The notes under the pieces were generated by a model. That model worked only from the letters and a program-made list of their open reading frames with translations, was not told where the DNA came from and did not search any database. DNA of 64,000 nucleotides from Chalara sp. BL73. Lineage: Eukaryota > Ascomycota > Leotiomycetes > Helotiales. Both the position numbers and the translations under genes were made by a program. Shown piece by piece: positions 1 to 11,507 of this stretch. The stretch lies in the NCBI GenBank assembly GCA_918026815.1, contig CAKJVC010000092.1, positions 1,054,001 through 1,118,000 of the forward strand. Direction: 5' to 3'. Numbering within the stretch: the stretch's first letter is position 1; each line of letters opens with the position of its first letter.

Positions 1-665
1 TAGAGACATACACCGTTGGGTTGTATAACGCGTACTATTGTGCTGGCTCAGTTCATTTCATTGGACTAGTCGTGCTGTTCCTGCATCGCCTTTTTTCACC
101 AATCTCCTTTGAGAGAGCAGCACCACTTTAGGCCTCCGAATTTTAGAAGTCCGAGCTGACACTACAAAAATTCCGATAACGGTATTGTTGTAGGTACCTC
201 GTAGAGAAGAGGGGCACACTTTCCCTCCAGTTCTTGAGTAAATTTTCCTCCAACGTAACCAATACAACTTTCCAAAACTTTATACAATCTCTCAGTTTTG
301 GCTGCCGACATATTATCATTTTCTAGGATACGCCCCAACAATTTCGACGAAAAACAGACGATTTAAAGCTTAGATCCCTGCTAAAGATTTAGCGGCAGTT
401 GTAGCCGTGTAAGCTTGTATAAGAAATTCTTATCGCGTGTTATGCCCCCCTTTCTCTCAATCTTGCAGCCTTGCCTTCCATATTACCCGAGCACAAAAGC
501 GAAATACAAGAAGAGTATTAGTTCCTGATAATATCTCTCAATTCAGATTTCGCATTTCGTTTCTGAATTATTCGCCATCTTCATATCCTCGAGAAGAGAG
601 AAAACCGAGCTTGCAGGTCCTTTCAAAACATCTTCACAACAACCCACACCGCCGCTTCACTCACC
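1..665. other. upstream region of HMG-CoA synthase gene
   Basis: No gene is supported here. The stretch contains pyrimidine-rich DNA just before position 666, as expected for the promoter and 5' untranslated leader of the following fungal gene. Short open frames on both strands have no recognisable motif. Confidence 0.5.
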
Positions 666-2210
666 ATGGCCCCAAAGAACATTGGAATCAAGGCCCTAGA
701 AATTTATTTTCCAAATCAGGTATGTTCTCACATTTTGGTCTTCTAAACTTGAGATCTTGGGCAGATTGACGACTAATTGCCACCGCAGTGCGTAGACCAG
801 GCCGAGCTAGAAAAGTTCGATGGCATTCCTGCAGGCAAATATACCATTGGTCTTGGGCAGACCAAGATGAGCTTCTGCGATGATAGAGAAGGTGACTGCC
901 AATCTCGTACCTTGTTTATGACCCAAAGCTGACTTGATACAAAAGACATCTACTCATTTGCGCTGACGGCCCTCTCGAAGCTGTTGAGCAAGTACCAAAT
1001 CGATACTAACTCCATTGGACGTCTCGAAGTCGGCACTGAGACCATTCTCGACAAGTCAAAGTCTGTCAAGTCAGTTCTCATGCAACTTTTTGGAGACAAC
1101 ACAAACATCGAGGGAGTGGATACTGTGAACGCTTGCTATGGAGGCACCAACGCTTTTTTCAACTCGGTAAACTGGATTGAGTCCTCTGCTTGGGACGGTA
1201 GAGACGCGATTGTGATAGCAGGAGACATTGCGCTATACGCTAAAGGGAATGCCAGACCTACTGGTGGTGCTGGCTGCGTTGCCATGCTCATTGGTCCTGA
1301 TGCACCAGTTGTCGTCGAGCCCGGACTCCGAGGAAGCTATATGCAGCATGCCTATGATTTCTATAAGCCCGATCTAACCAGCGAGTACCCTGTTGTTGAC
1401 GGTCACTTCTCCGTCAAATGTTACACTGAGGCCGTGGATGCTTGCTACAAAGCCTATAACAAGCGCGAACAGACTCTTAAACATCAAGTTAACGGACACG
1501 CCAACGGAAATGGCGAGAAGTCAGAGGAGCCACAAGGTCTTGACAGATTTGACTACATGTCATTCCACGCGCCTACCTGCAAACTAGTCTCCAAGTCATA
1601 CGCACGCCTGCTTTACAATGACTATCTGAGCAACCCAGCCTCACCTGCGTTTGCAGATGTCCCGGCTGAGCTTAAGGACATGGATTATACCCAATCTCTC
1701 AGCGACAAGGTAGTAGAGAAGACTTTCATGGCATTGACCAAGAAGCGCTTCAATGAGCGCGTGCAGCCTAGCATTGAAGTCCCAACCATGTGCGGAAACA
1801 TGTATACTGCCAGTGTATACGGTGGACTTGCCAGCTTGTTATCCAATGTTGATAGCTCAGCACTTCAGGGAAAGAGAATAGGCATTTTCAGCTACGGAAG
1901 TGGTCTGGCATCAAGCTTGTTCTCTCTGAAGGTTGTTGGCTCCACTGAAAAATTTCAGAAGACCCTGGATATCAAGGCGAGACTTGCTGCGCGCATAACT
2001 CTTGCACCAGAACAATACGAAGCGGTAAGCTTAATCATACAATTTTAAAGATATCAGACTAACTTGACCCAGTTCTGCGAGCTCCGAAAGAAAGCTCATC
2101 TACAAAAGAGCTACACCCCTAGTGGCAGCGCCGACTCCATTGCTAAAGGCGTCTACTACCTCGAGAGCGTTGATGATATGTTCCGCCGAAAATACCAGAT
2201 CAAAGCCTAA
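666..2210 (+). CDS. ERG13: hydroxymethylglutaryl-CoA synthase (4 exons, 457 aa)
   Basis: Condenses acetyl-CoA with acetoacetyl-CoA to HMG-CoA, the step before HMG-CoA reductase in the mevalonate/ergosterol pathway; cytosolic. Exons are 666-719, 789-891, 946-2024 and 2073-2210; all junctions are GT-AG and keep frame. The product starts [16 protein letters not shown], the usual fungal N-terminus. Catalytic residues can be placed: Glu84 in [15 protein letters not shown], the acyl-enzyme Cys116 in NACYGGTNA, and His260 in [11 protein letters not shown] Gly/Asn/Glu-rich insert (about residues 235-250) separates the conserved blocks. Length fits the fungal family (about 450-490). There is no targeting peptide, consistent with the cytosolic isoform. 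Family assignment is certain; exon ends are my reading. Confidence 0.96.
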
Positions 2211-2528
2211 TTTTGAAAAAAAGAAATAGATGATATTTGCGTTGTGTGCTTTTTTAGAGCAAAAAAGATTCTTTCCATAGACCATCGGTGGACATATAGA
2301 GCCTCGGGATGCGACTTTAATAGGGTATATTTACAGGATTGCATATTCTGTATTGCTTCGTCGCTCGAGTACAGATAACGTGGCATCGAGTTGAACATAG
2401 CAGGCAGATTCGGGAGTTATAATCGTTCTCAATCAACTTGAGCATGAACTGAATAGTCTGCCTGACTTTTGTTTTATGTCGACGTTGTTCAAGCATTGTA
2501 TCAATCTGATGTGAATGATATATTTAAT
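2211..2528. other. intergenic, 3' ends of two convergent genes
   Basis: Lies between the stop codons of two convergent genes. It is AT-rich with A/T runs suitable for 3' end formation. I see no gene or RNA in it. Confidence 0.5.
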
Positions 2529-3569
2529 TTATCCATCATCTGGCTTCACATCATCCTTCTTACCCGCTCCCTCGCTCTCGAAATCTGCGCTCAAGCCCTC
2601 CAGGAAGCTATCCGCCTGTTTCCTAGCCCGCTTCTCCCCAATAACCCGTCTCCGCTCCTCAATCTCCCGTTTCCTCCTCTCCTTCTCCTCCACCCGCTGC
2701 CTCCTAACCCGTTCCGTCTCCTCCCTCTCCCTTTCCAACCCCTCCATCTCCTTTTTCCTAATTTCCTCATCTTTGGAAAACGCAAAGAACCCCACGCCTT
2801 TTGAACGAATCTCCTTGTCCGCCTCATAGTGCTGCGCCGGCGGCGGCGTGAGGCTCCTATCCCTTCTCTTCGCCAACTCCGCCATCTTCACCTTGACATC
2901 TTCGTCGGGATTAAAAGCTTCAACCTGGATAGCATCCCCGTAGATAAGGTTCGAAGGCATAGCTGGCCGGGCGGACATCCGATCCAGCTCCTCCGCGCCC
3001 CTCAAGGCGTTCCTCTTCCGCCTCTCCATCCTCTCCGCCTCGCCCTTCGTGCCCTTCCTCAAACGCCCATACTCATCTTCGAACTCCACCGTCTCCCCGC
3101 CATCCACCTCGTCAACTTCGTTCTCCGACGAGGAGGCCTCGCCCTGCGCCCACTTCCTATCGAAATCGACCAGCCCCTCCCCTTCCCCCTCCTCATCGCC
3201 CCTCTTCATCGCCTTATACCGCTTGCTCTTCCTCTCCATGATCATGCGGCTCCGCTCCCACTCCTCGCCCTCCAAAGCCCCCACACCCCTCTCATATCCC
3301 TCCCCTTTCCCCGTCTTCCCTAGAGCCTGCATATCCTTCTCCGCCCGCTCCTTCGCGCCCCGGTTCTTCTTACTGAAGATGTCTGTTTTCGTCTTTGAGG
3401 GCCGCGCGCGGCCGCCGGTGGTCGCCGGTGGAGGCGTAGAAAGGAGGGAGGTCAGGGTCGATGAGAAGGCTAGGGAGGTGCTGGCGGGGAGGGAGAGGGG
3501 CTTGTTTTTTGGTTTGCGCTGCTCGCCGTAGAGGCCGGTTGCTAGCATTTTGGGGTCCATTTGAGACAT
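2529..3569 (-). CDS. CCDC174-like coiled-coil nuclear protein (346 aa)
   Basis: Single-exon gene. The product is highly charged, with long Arg/Glu/Lys helices, especially the last 120 residues, typical of coiled coil. Two marks point to the CCDC174 family (Pfam DUF4078): an acidic segment EFEDEYGRLRKG in the middle, and HYEADKEIRSKGVGFFAFS followed by DEEIRKKEMEGL near residue 245-275. Animal CCDC174 is a nuclear protein tied to the splicing/exon-junction machinery; the fungal role is unknown to me. The N-terminal half carries Lys/Arg clusters that would serve as nuclear localisation signals. The start is the first ATG of the frame and lies 635 bp from the divergent homoserine dehydrogenase. 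GC-rich, codon-biased third positions support real coding. Confidence 0.82.
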   Translation of the reverse strand: MSQMDPKMLATGLYGEQRKPKNKPLSLPASTSLAFSSTLTSLLSTPPPATTGGRARPSKTKTDIFSKKNRGAKERAEKDMQALGKTGKGEGYERGVGALEGEEWERSRMIMERKSKRYKAMKRGDEEGEGEGLVDFDRKWAQGEASSSENEVDEVDGGETVEFEDEYGRLRKGTKGEAERMERRKRNALRGAEELDRMSARPAMPSNLIYGDAIQVEAFNPDEDVKVKMAELAKRRDRSLTPPPAQHYEADKEIRSKGVGFFAFSKDEEIRKKEMEGLEREREETERVRRQRVEEKERRKREIEERRRVIGEKRARKQADSFLEGLSADFESEGAGKKDDVKPDDG

Positions 3570-4204
3570 TTTGGGTCTTGGTGTAAGTCTGGACGATTTG
3601 GGATGAACGAGTGGAATTGTCGTTTGGGTAGTTAGAAAAGGATTTCAAGACAGCTGTCGCACGTTCGGATACTTTAGTTGTCCTCATGCAGCTGCTGTGA
3701 TATTATCGCTAGCACTGAGACTCGTTTCGATATTGCCGAGGCGCCGATCGTAATGATGATAGCTGCGAAAGTATCTAAAAAGCTCTGGAGGATGGCGAGG
3801 CTGACAATTGTGGTGATTCTTGGCGTTCGTTGTGGAGTTCTCAAAGATGCATTGCAGGCTTGCTTCAAGACCTCTCGACCCTGGATTTAGATTTACAGGG
3901 AATATTGATTATCTCTAGATATTTTTCCAAATACAACGGATTTGTTGATGTAAGATAATTACTATGCTACTTTGAGGAAATGCCGACCTGGTACGGCCTA
4001 GAAACGGGTAAGGCTGAAACGTGAGATATTTATCTTGGCGTTGCGTGATCGGGGACAGCTTTTCGAACCCCGCCATTGTTGACTTCAATGTGTGAAAATC
4101 GATTCTACATTTGCATTTCAGAGCTTTCTTCAATTCTGAATATCAAGTCCTTCTAGGCTATCAATTGACACAACATAAAAATCACGATCCCATAAAACAG
4201 CATT
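3570..4204. promoter_or_regulatory. divergent promoter region, CCDC174-like / HOM6
   Basis: 635 bp between two divergently transcribed genes. It must hold both promoters. No clear conserved operator (for example a Gcn4-type TGACTCA) was seen. Short open frames inside are not convincing genes. Confidence 0.5.
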
Positions 4205-5447
4205 ATGCCAGCCAAAGAGGTCTATATCGGCGTAATTGGTACCTTCTTGCTACCCCTCCATCAAAGACAAGCCTAACTGTAACTGCATAGGTGTGGGAGG
4301 TGTTAGCAAAGCCTTCCTCTCTCAGCTCGAATCTCTATCAGGCCGGATATCGACCAAAGCCTCGCTGTCTTTAGTTTTCGTGTCTAACAGTAAAAAGGCT
4401 CTTTACACCTCAAACTACGCTGCTCTCCCATATGAAGATATCCCTGGCAAGCTTGCCAAATCAACACAAGAGCCTCTCCCTCTACCCAAAGTGGTCGACT
4501 TCCTGGCTGCTGCTCCTTCTAAAGCCATCCTTGTAGATAATACAAGCTCGCAAGATATAGCAGACCAATATCCAGCGTTCCTGTCCAAGGGCATCAGTAT
4601 TGTTACTCCCAACAAGAAAGCATTCTCAGGCTCATATAAGCTTTGGCAGGATATCTTCTCCACAGCTGCTTCGTCAGGTGCACAAGTATATCATGAGAGT
4701 TCTGTTGGTGCCGGCCTACCAGTCATCTCAACATTGAAGGATCTTGTCGATACTGGAGATTCAGTAACTCGAATTGAGGGTGTGTTTAGTGGTACAATGT
4801 CTTTCCTATTCAACTCGTTTGCTCCCACAGAAGGCTCGGGCGGAAAGTGGTCTGCGGAGGTGAAGAAGGCGAAGGAGTTGGGATATACAGAGCCTGATCC
4901 ACGAGACGACCTGAATGGTCTGGATGTCGCACGGAAATTGACCATATTGGCAAGACTTGCTGGACTCGAAGTCGAATCACCAACATCTTTCCCAGTCCAA
5001 AGCTTGATACCCAAGGAGTTGGAAAGCGTCGCAAGCGGAGACGAGTTCTTGCAAAAGTTACCTGAGTTTGATTCTCAGCTAGAAGAGATTAAGGTTGCAG
5101 CGGAGAAGGAAGGCAAGGTTGTAAGATTTGTGGGGAGTATTGATGTTGCAAAGAAGGAGGTGAGGGTTGGGTTGGAGAAGTTTGACCGCTCACATCCAAT
5201 TGCTGCGCTAAAGGGTAGTGACAACATTATCAGCTTCGTAAGTATATTGTAGCGCCGCTTCCTCATGTTAAGAAACCGTCGAGCACTCTCCAGGTGCATT
5301 GCTCATACTCTGGGGTCTTGCTGACTCCTTTTATAGCATACCAAGCGATACGGTGCCAATCCTCTGATCATACAAGGCGCAGGTGCTGGAGGAGATGTCA
5401 CAGCTATGGGCGTCACTAGCGACTTGCTCAAGGTTCTAAGAGTTTGA
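4205..5447 (+). CDS. HOM6: homoserine dehydrogenase (3 exons, 363 aa)
   Basis: NAD(P)H-dependent reduction of aspartate semialdehyde to homoserine, the branch to threonine, methionine and isoleucine. Exons are 4205-4238, 4291-5237 and 5337-5447. The first intron splits the Gly codon in the Rossmann motif GVIGVGGVSKAFL (residues 9-21). Other marks: IVTPNKKAF, YHESSVGAGLP, IEGVFSGTMSFLFN, and the family signature ELGYTEPDPRDDLNG with the catalytic lysine at Lys227 in DVARK. The C-terminus ends GAGAGGDVTAMGV, the usual nucleotide-pocket closing segment. The length of 363 matches yeast Hom6 (359). It lacks an aspartokinase fusion or ACT domain, as in other fungi. Assignment is secure. Confidence 0.96.
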
Positions 5448-5526
5448 ACTTAATGCTCAAAACGCGATAGAAACAAAGTGTGATTGGGGTCATCGTATGA
5501 TTCTGCAATGTTCTTTGTACTCTCGT

Positions 5527-6149
5527 TCATTCTTCTTCTGTCTTTTCCAGCCGTTTCTTTAGCTCTCTAACCGTGTCACCGGGTGTATCAAGTGCGGTTT
5601 TAGTTGGCACGGAAAGACTAAATGTTCGCGCTCGTCCACTTGGTCGCTCACTTAGACTTGGTGCCCTAGGTCTAGGGCGATTTCTCGCACGTCCGCCGAT
5701 GTAAGGAATGTCGTAGGTTGTGATCCGGAATATGAAGAGAACCATATCGTAGATTATGACTATCAGCCAAGGACCAATTGTGAGCGCACCGAGGAACAGC
5801 TATCTAGATTAGCAAGCAGAGTGGTTTCCTAATCGTCTCCAAACTCACAAAGACACGGATAGCCCAGTATTCAATATATAGAAAGTTCTGCGGCAGAATA
5901 GAGAACCAAGACATCATGGGGTTGAATGCCCGATTGCCCAAGTTCAGCTTGATGTCCCGCAATAGACAGTTGTTGAATGAGTATTTCAAGTGATAGGAAG
6001 AGCACAGTAGCTCCGTATGACTTGCTTCGCGCACCCGGAAGTAATTCTTTTCTTGAGAGGAGGGGGATTGATCATGTCGGAATATATACCTGAGGAAGGG
6101 TTAATGGATCAGTACCAAGGGGTCTGACGATTGCCAGCATAACTGCCAT
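5527..6149 (-). CDS. small membrane protein of unknown function (3 exons, 176 aa)
   Basis: Not recognised. Exons run 6149-6090, 6046-5849 and 5799-5527; each intron is GT-AG and the frame is kept, which supports a real gene. The product begins MAVMLAIVRPLGTDPLTLPQ, continues with a conserved-looking globular stretch (residues 21-86, rich in aromatic residues and Asn), then one clear transmembrane segment at about residues 87-110 (LFLGALTIGPWLIVIIYD). The tail is Arg/Pro/Ser-rich and ends in a charged helix (ELKKRLEKTEEE). It is convergent with HOM6, with only 79 bp between stop codons. No signal peptide is evident. It may be an endomembrane or mitochondrial membrane protein; I cannot give a function. 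Confidence 0.7.
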
Positions 6150-6512
6150 GGAACGGGGTACGCGGCCGCATATTAGGGTTCGTGGGGGCACCGCATTTTC
6201 CTACAACATCACATTCTGCCACTTCTGCTGGTAAATTGAAAATGCCATAATGCATTCTTCATGAATTCCATTTGAGACTAATTCTTATCTCTGGAACATC
6301 CGACTCCCCTCGATCGATTCGTTCCTATTATCACCACGTTTCAAAATGGTGGGCCATTAGCATTTTATACGGTGTAATTTTATCAACCAAAATATTTCTT
6401 CGGGCTATCTCAGCCTTGACCTGAGCCTTGCCTAATCTGCCGCTTGCGCATGTCACAATTTCTATTCCTCAGACCTCGCTGGACAAGCAATTTCAGATTC
6501 TATCCTAGAATC
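6150..6512. other. divergent upstream region
   Basis: 363 bp between a leftward small membrane protein gene and rightward TRM8. It includes an in-frame upstream ATG at 6450 that could extend TRM8 by 21 residues (see findings). No other feature seen. Confidence 0.5.
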
Positions 6513-7385
6513 ATGGCGGGGCCTCCAAATAAGAAACAAAAACGCGAACAATACAAGAACACTATCCGTGATGAAGGCACCACGGAGCTTCCAAAGAAGA
6601 AATTCTACAGGCAGAGGGCACACGCAAATCCATTCTCAGATCACCAATTGACATAGTAAGAGTTCCAAATATGGTGAAATTTTGCTAACATATATAGTCC
6701 AATTTCGCCAGCTCACATGGACTGGTCACAGTATTATCCAGCTTATGTCTCGCCAGAATCAGATGCTAACACTACATCGGAGACGCTATCAGTCAGGAAA
6801 CTAAGCAGGCAGGTGGAAGTTGCAGATATAGGATGTGGCTTTGGAGGTCTGCTTGTTGCTCTTGCGCCGAAGCTACCACATACCCTTTTGCTAGGCATGG
6901 AAATTCGAACGCAAGTCGCAGAATACGTCCAAGAGCGAGTTAAGGCGTTACGTGCTCAAAATTTCGAAAACGAGCTGTACCAAAATGCCGCCTGTATACG
7001 GGCGAACACTATGAAATTCTTACCAAATTTTTTCAGCAAGTACCAGCTATCCAAGATCTTCTTATGCTTCCCAGATCCACACTTCAAAGCTCGAAAACAT
7101 AAAGCGCGCATTGTGTCTACGACTTTGAACTCGGAATATGCATATGTGGTACGGCCGGGAGGAATTGTCTATACAATTACAGATGTGGAGGACCTACATA
7201 ACTGGATGGTATCGCATTTTGAGGCGCATTCGTCTTTTGAGAGAGTGTCAGAAGAGGAGCAGGAAGCAGATGAGTGTGTTTCAATTATGAGGACCGAAAC
7301 GGAAGAAGGAAAGAAAGTGGAGAGAAATCAAGGAAAGAAACTCGTAGCTCTATTCCGTCGCATAGAAGAGCCTCCATGGCAATAA
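6513..7385 (+). CDS. TRM8: tRNA (guanine-N7)-methyltransferase catalytic subunit (2 exons, 276 aa)
   Basis: Methylates N7 of G46 in the variable loop of tRNAs using S-adenosylmethionine; acts with the WD40 partner Trm82. Exons are 6513-6655 and 6698-7385. The basic N-terminus (PPNKKQKREQYKNT) is followed by RAHANPFSDH and the domain entry SPAHMDWSQYYP. The SAM site is VADIGCGFGGLLVALAP, then LLGMEIRTQVAEYV, and the substrate-site block IFLCFPDPHFKARKHKARI, all characteristic of TrmB/Trm8. Length agrees with yeast Trm8 (286). I chose the ATG at 6513 because homologues start with a short basic segment; an in-frame ATG at 6450 would add MSQFLFLRPRWTSNFRFYPRI-like Arg-rich residues. Confidence 0.94.
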
Positions 7386-7696
7386 TATGTTCTCAAGTCT
7401 AGTAGTGAATCAACCAAACTTTTATGATACATTCTTGGCCACACTTTCTTTGAACAGCAAAGTCTGCAAAGGAGGCACTGGCATATCTCGTAAAACTATA
7501 ATGAGTACTTGAGCTTAATTATTCGATGTACTAAAGTATTGCAGACTGCTCTGATATGAACGCATGTGATATATCGCCTTATTAGGAAAGTTTAACCGAG
7601 GAAGTGTCATGTCTGTGCCATGGCACCTTGGGACAAAGCTTTGGAACAAAATCCCACAGTCATGACGCTAGAGGGAACACTTTGCCGTCGCATACT
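7386..7696. other. intergenic, TRM8 3' end and MDM1 promoter
   Basis: 311 bp between tandem genes. AT-rich first half. The frame of the next gene is open back to about 7604 but without an ATG before 7697, so no longer N-terminus is supported. Confidence 0.5.
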
Positions 7697-10600
7697 ATGG
7701 CCCTTGGACGACGAGATGTGATCATAGCCAGTATAACAGCTTTCGTCGCATGGGGATATGCAGTCAGCTGGGCTCCCGCATTGCGCTGGGCTGGGCATGC
7801 TTTTATTGCTGGCGCCGTCCTTACAATACTTGGGACCATAGGACTCCTGCTTCTTACTTCTCGAGGCTCACAATATGGCCAAAGGAATGCAAGCCGGCGC
7901 CCTCACGGCCCAGCGTTCCTTACTACGACAAAATGGAAGAGCGAGATTGAAGCACTCCAAATCCGACAATCCTACCGGAAGAAACCCCTCTATTCCGATT
8001 TCTTCGTATCCGAAGCGCTCGATGATTTGCTAGAGCTTGTAATAAGAGATTTTGTGAAATCGTGGTACTCGAACATCAGCAAGAACCCAGCATTTACGAA
8101 TGAAGTCGATAGGACGATTAGACTGGCTCTAGGAAGCATTCGAGATAGATTGTTAGCAATTGATATTGTAGAGGTTGCAACCACGCGCTTTGTCCCAATC
8201 TTGACCGCACATTTCAAGGATTTTTATGAGGCAGAGAGGGCAATCAGAGGGAAGCATCTCAACCGCAGTGTGACAGAATCTGAGGAGCTGGACCTAGCCA
8301 TAGCAGCCAAATATAGAGATGGGAAACTCCACCCGGCGGCGTCGTTAGCATACTCAGATGCAAAATTGGTGCAACAGGAACATTTGCGAGACTTGACAAA
8401 AGAATTGCTGCCGAAGGTGTTGCCAGAAAACGTCATCGCGAGCAGAGCAGTTGCGGTCATTATCAGGGAATTGGTGGCATGTGCTGTCCTGTCACCAGTC
8501 ATGCAGATGATTTCAGACCCAGATACATGGAATCAAATCATGGAGGCATATGTATGTAGGCTTCGATTTATTGTCGTGCAATGATGGCTCACAAATTACA
8601 GGGTCGTACAATGCTTCAAGACCGTTCCACGGTTCGAAAGCTCCGGGCTGCCCTGGATCAGCACGCATCACCTGCTCCAAAAGCGTCGCGCTTCATTTCA
8701 TTTCCTCGGCTATCTCCAGGGGATAATGAACGCAAATTCGAGAAGTTCGTCCGTGCTATTGGCAAAGTCAATAACCTTTCGGATGCGCGTCGCTTCAGAA
8801 GTGAGGTTTCGAGTCAATTTATGAAAGATGCGTCGAAAGAGAACCAAGACCCGCTCTACCTGAGGCGCCTGGAGATAGGTAAGAGAATTCTAGATCAAAG
8901 AGTTAATGTACTGGCTGCAGGTGGGACGAAACCTAGCCCGGCCGGTCACAATGCTGCTCGTAATGTGTCTCAATCAGCGCTTGCAACAGCCTCATTAGTA
9001 GATCTCCTACATGATGCCTCAGGTCTATCTTACTTCATGGAGTACATGGACCGGCAGAATCTTATGCCATTGGTGCAATTCTGGATAGTAGTGGATGGCT
9101 TTCGTAATCCGTTAGAAGATGATCTTGCTCCAGATGATGATATACCTGCGGCGATGGCATCATGGACTGAATCAGACAGAAATGATCTCGCACAGATCAA
9201 CGATGCTTATCTGACCAAACCTGAGCTCAAAGTCCCGGAGGCTTCGAAGAAACTAGTTCGAGATTTCCTTAAAACCGGCAAGAATGCCACCACGCAACAA
9301 TACGTACAGGCTAGGAGAGCAACGCTTAGAGCGCAGACATCCGCTCTTGAGGTTATGCAGGAGAAGTATTTTCCAGCTTTTAAGAAGTCGGATCTATTCT
9401 ATAAATGTCTCACAGCCCAAGAAACATCGAAACCAGCTGTAAGTCCGGTTTCGCCAATTCCACCCTCGAAACTTGGTCATACGCTTCAAAAACCCAATTT
9501 ACCCATTAGAGCAAGCTCTTCTGCAGCTTTGTTTACCAAGCCGACTGCTGTCTCAAAAGTGTCTGCGAAATTCGTTCCAAAGAAGAACGATTTGCGCCGG
9601 GCAGCGGTGTCCTCGGCAGATTTGCATTCTGCAAATCGTGTATCAGACTTAACTGCCATGCCTCGAGCTTCCCTAGATGAATCCTCCTCGCCGCTTTTTG
9701 ATGATGAAGACTTCGATAGTGAGGCTATGAATGACTCGGTACACAGTCTCGACGGAGAGCCTGAGATGGTGGTCCCAGACAAAAATGTGGTCGAAGCTAT
9801 GGAGGTTGCCTTGAACAGCATTATGGAAGATAAATCTGCTTCAGAGGACGTGCGGCAATCATTATTTGGTGACGATGACCCATTTGACTCGCCAGCTACA
9901 AGTGCTACGTCACCAAATGGCAAAAGCTCCACTCGAAGCTCGATCGATCATAAGAGGCTAGATCTGTTTGGTAGAGACATTGAAAAAGACCGACCAAGTA
10001 TTGCATCTCTGGGTCTTGTCAATATGTCCTCAAGAATCGGAGTATTTACTGATGATGATTTATTTGGCGATGAGCAAAAGTTCATCGCAGATGAGCATGA
10101 TGACCCAGAAAATGAAAAAGAGCCAGATGTCGAGGACGAAGTCCATGAAGCTGCGCCAGGAGATCTTGGACTTGCCGAAGCGATCACCACCCTTACTACA
10201 GACATTGATCGACTTGTTGCTCAAGATGCTGTAGTCGACTCTCTGACCAGGAAAGCAGAACTTACTAACAACACAGCCGAGTTGCGGATCTTACGAAAGT
10301 CCAAAGCTAGTTTACAGCGTGAAATCCGTCGCAAAGAACTCCAACGTCAACAATATGTTATTCAGGAGAGTGATAATAGCCTCTACGGTCGGTCAACTAT
10401 CAAGATTAAGTCAATCATGACAGGCAAAGAGGATGATGGTTCGACTTTTGCAGTCTACATTATCGAAGTACAACGAAAAGCGGGCGAGCAGATGCCCGCA
10501 GCAACATGGACTATCACACGCCGGTACAGCGAATTTCACGAATTACATCAACGCCTAAGGATGAAATATCCTTCTGTGAGGCATCTCGACTTCCCAAGAC

Positions 10601-11507
10601 GGAGAATGGTCATGAAATTACAGAGTGAGTTCCTTCATAAACGCCGAATCGCACTCGAAAAGTATTTGCAAAATATCCTGCTACTACCAGAAGTTTGCCG
10701 AAGCCGAGAGCTTCGTGCTTTCTTATCACAGAGCGCCATTGGCCTAGGCGGTGATGATCTCCAAGACCCCGAGGACAAGAAGGATTACATGACTCAGTTC
10801 TACAACTCCGTCGCGAATGGGATGGAGGATATCTTAGGAAACATTCCTGTACTGGATCAACTTTCAGTAGCAGGGCAGAACTTGCTGTCAGCTGCTACCA
10901 GTCAACTCACCACAATGCCAGCAGTTCTAGGCGAGGATCCGGTCACCGCCGCGGAAGCGGAAGCAGAGCTTAACGCTTTTGAGGATAAAGAGCTGGAGCC
11001 GTTCGTAAAACCGATTTGTGATATCTTCCTTGAGGTGTTTGAGCTCAATCGTGGGAACAATTGGTTGCGAGGCCGTGCGGTAGTTGTTGTGCTTCACCAG
11101 CTCCTTGGTGGTACGATCGAAAGGAAGGTTCGGGACACCGTTAAAGGACTTATTGATGAAGACGCCATCGTCAAGTACATCAACCTTCTCAAAGACAATA
11201 TGTGGCCAGGCGGTGTCAAGAAACCAGAGGGCAGGCCTAGATCAGCAATTGAGAAGTCTAAAAGTCGCACTGAGGCAAGCCTGATGCTAGCAACACTCAT
11301 TCCCGACTTGGCAGCAAGCGTGGTAGGAAGAGTTAACGCACAAGCCGCAAGTCGAAGAATTTTTGCAACTCTTAATAATCCGCGTTTGAAGTGAGTTTTC
11401 TTTATTCCTTGCTCTAGCTCTTGTCTAACAATTCGTTTAGTGCACATTTAGCCTTCACGCTCTTAGATGAGGTGATTGATTTGTTATTTAGTGAGGATCG
11501 CGCATAG
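7697..11507 (+). CDS. MDM1: Mdm1/SNX13-type sorting nexin, PXA-RGS-PX (3 exons, 1236 aa)
   Basis: ER-anchored tether at ER-vacuole contact sites in yeast; the family (Mdm1, SNX13/14/25) binds phosphoinositides through PX. Exons are 7697-8551, 8602-11390 and 11441-11507. Two N-terminal hydrophobic segments (about residues 8-30 and 36-55) form the membrane anchor. Next come a PXA domain (about 100-285), an RGS-like domain (about 418-558, starting LLHDASGLSYFMEYMD), a long acidic, Ser-rich linker, a PX domain (about 881-998) with the phosphate-binding RRYSEFHELHQRL and the LDFPRRR loop, and a C-terminal nexin domain (about 1075-1230). Domain order and length match the fungal family. The start is the first ATG in frame and directly precedes the anchor. 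Intron 1 interrupts the PXA end at MEAY. Confidence 0.93.

Noticed and set aside
2829..3531. Long plus-strand frames opposite the CCDC174-like gene
   Set aside because: Shadows of a GC-biased coding strand; Ser/Pro/Leu low-complexity without motifs.
7604..7696. N-terminal extension of the Mdm1-like protein
   Set aside because: The open frame upstream of 7697 has no ATG; the first ATG directly precedes the membrane anchor as expected.
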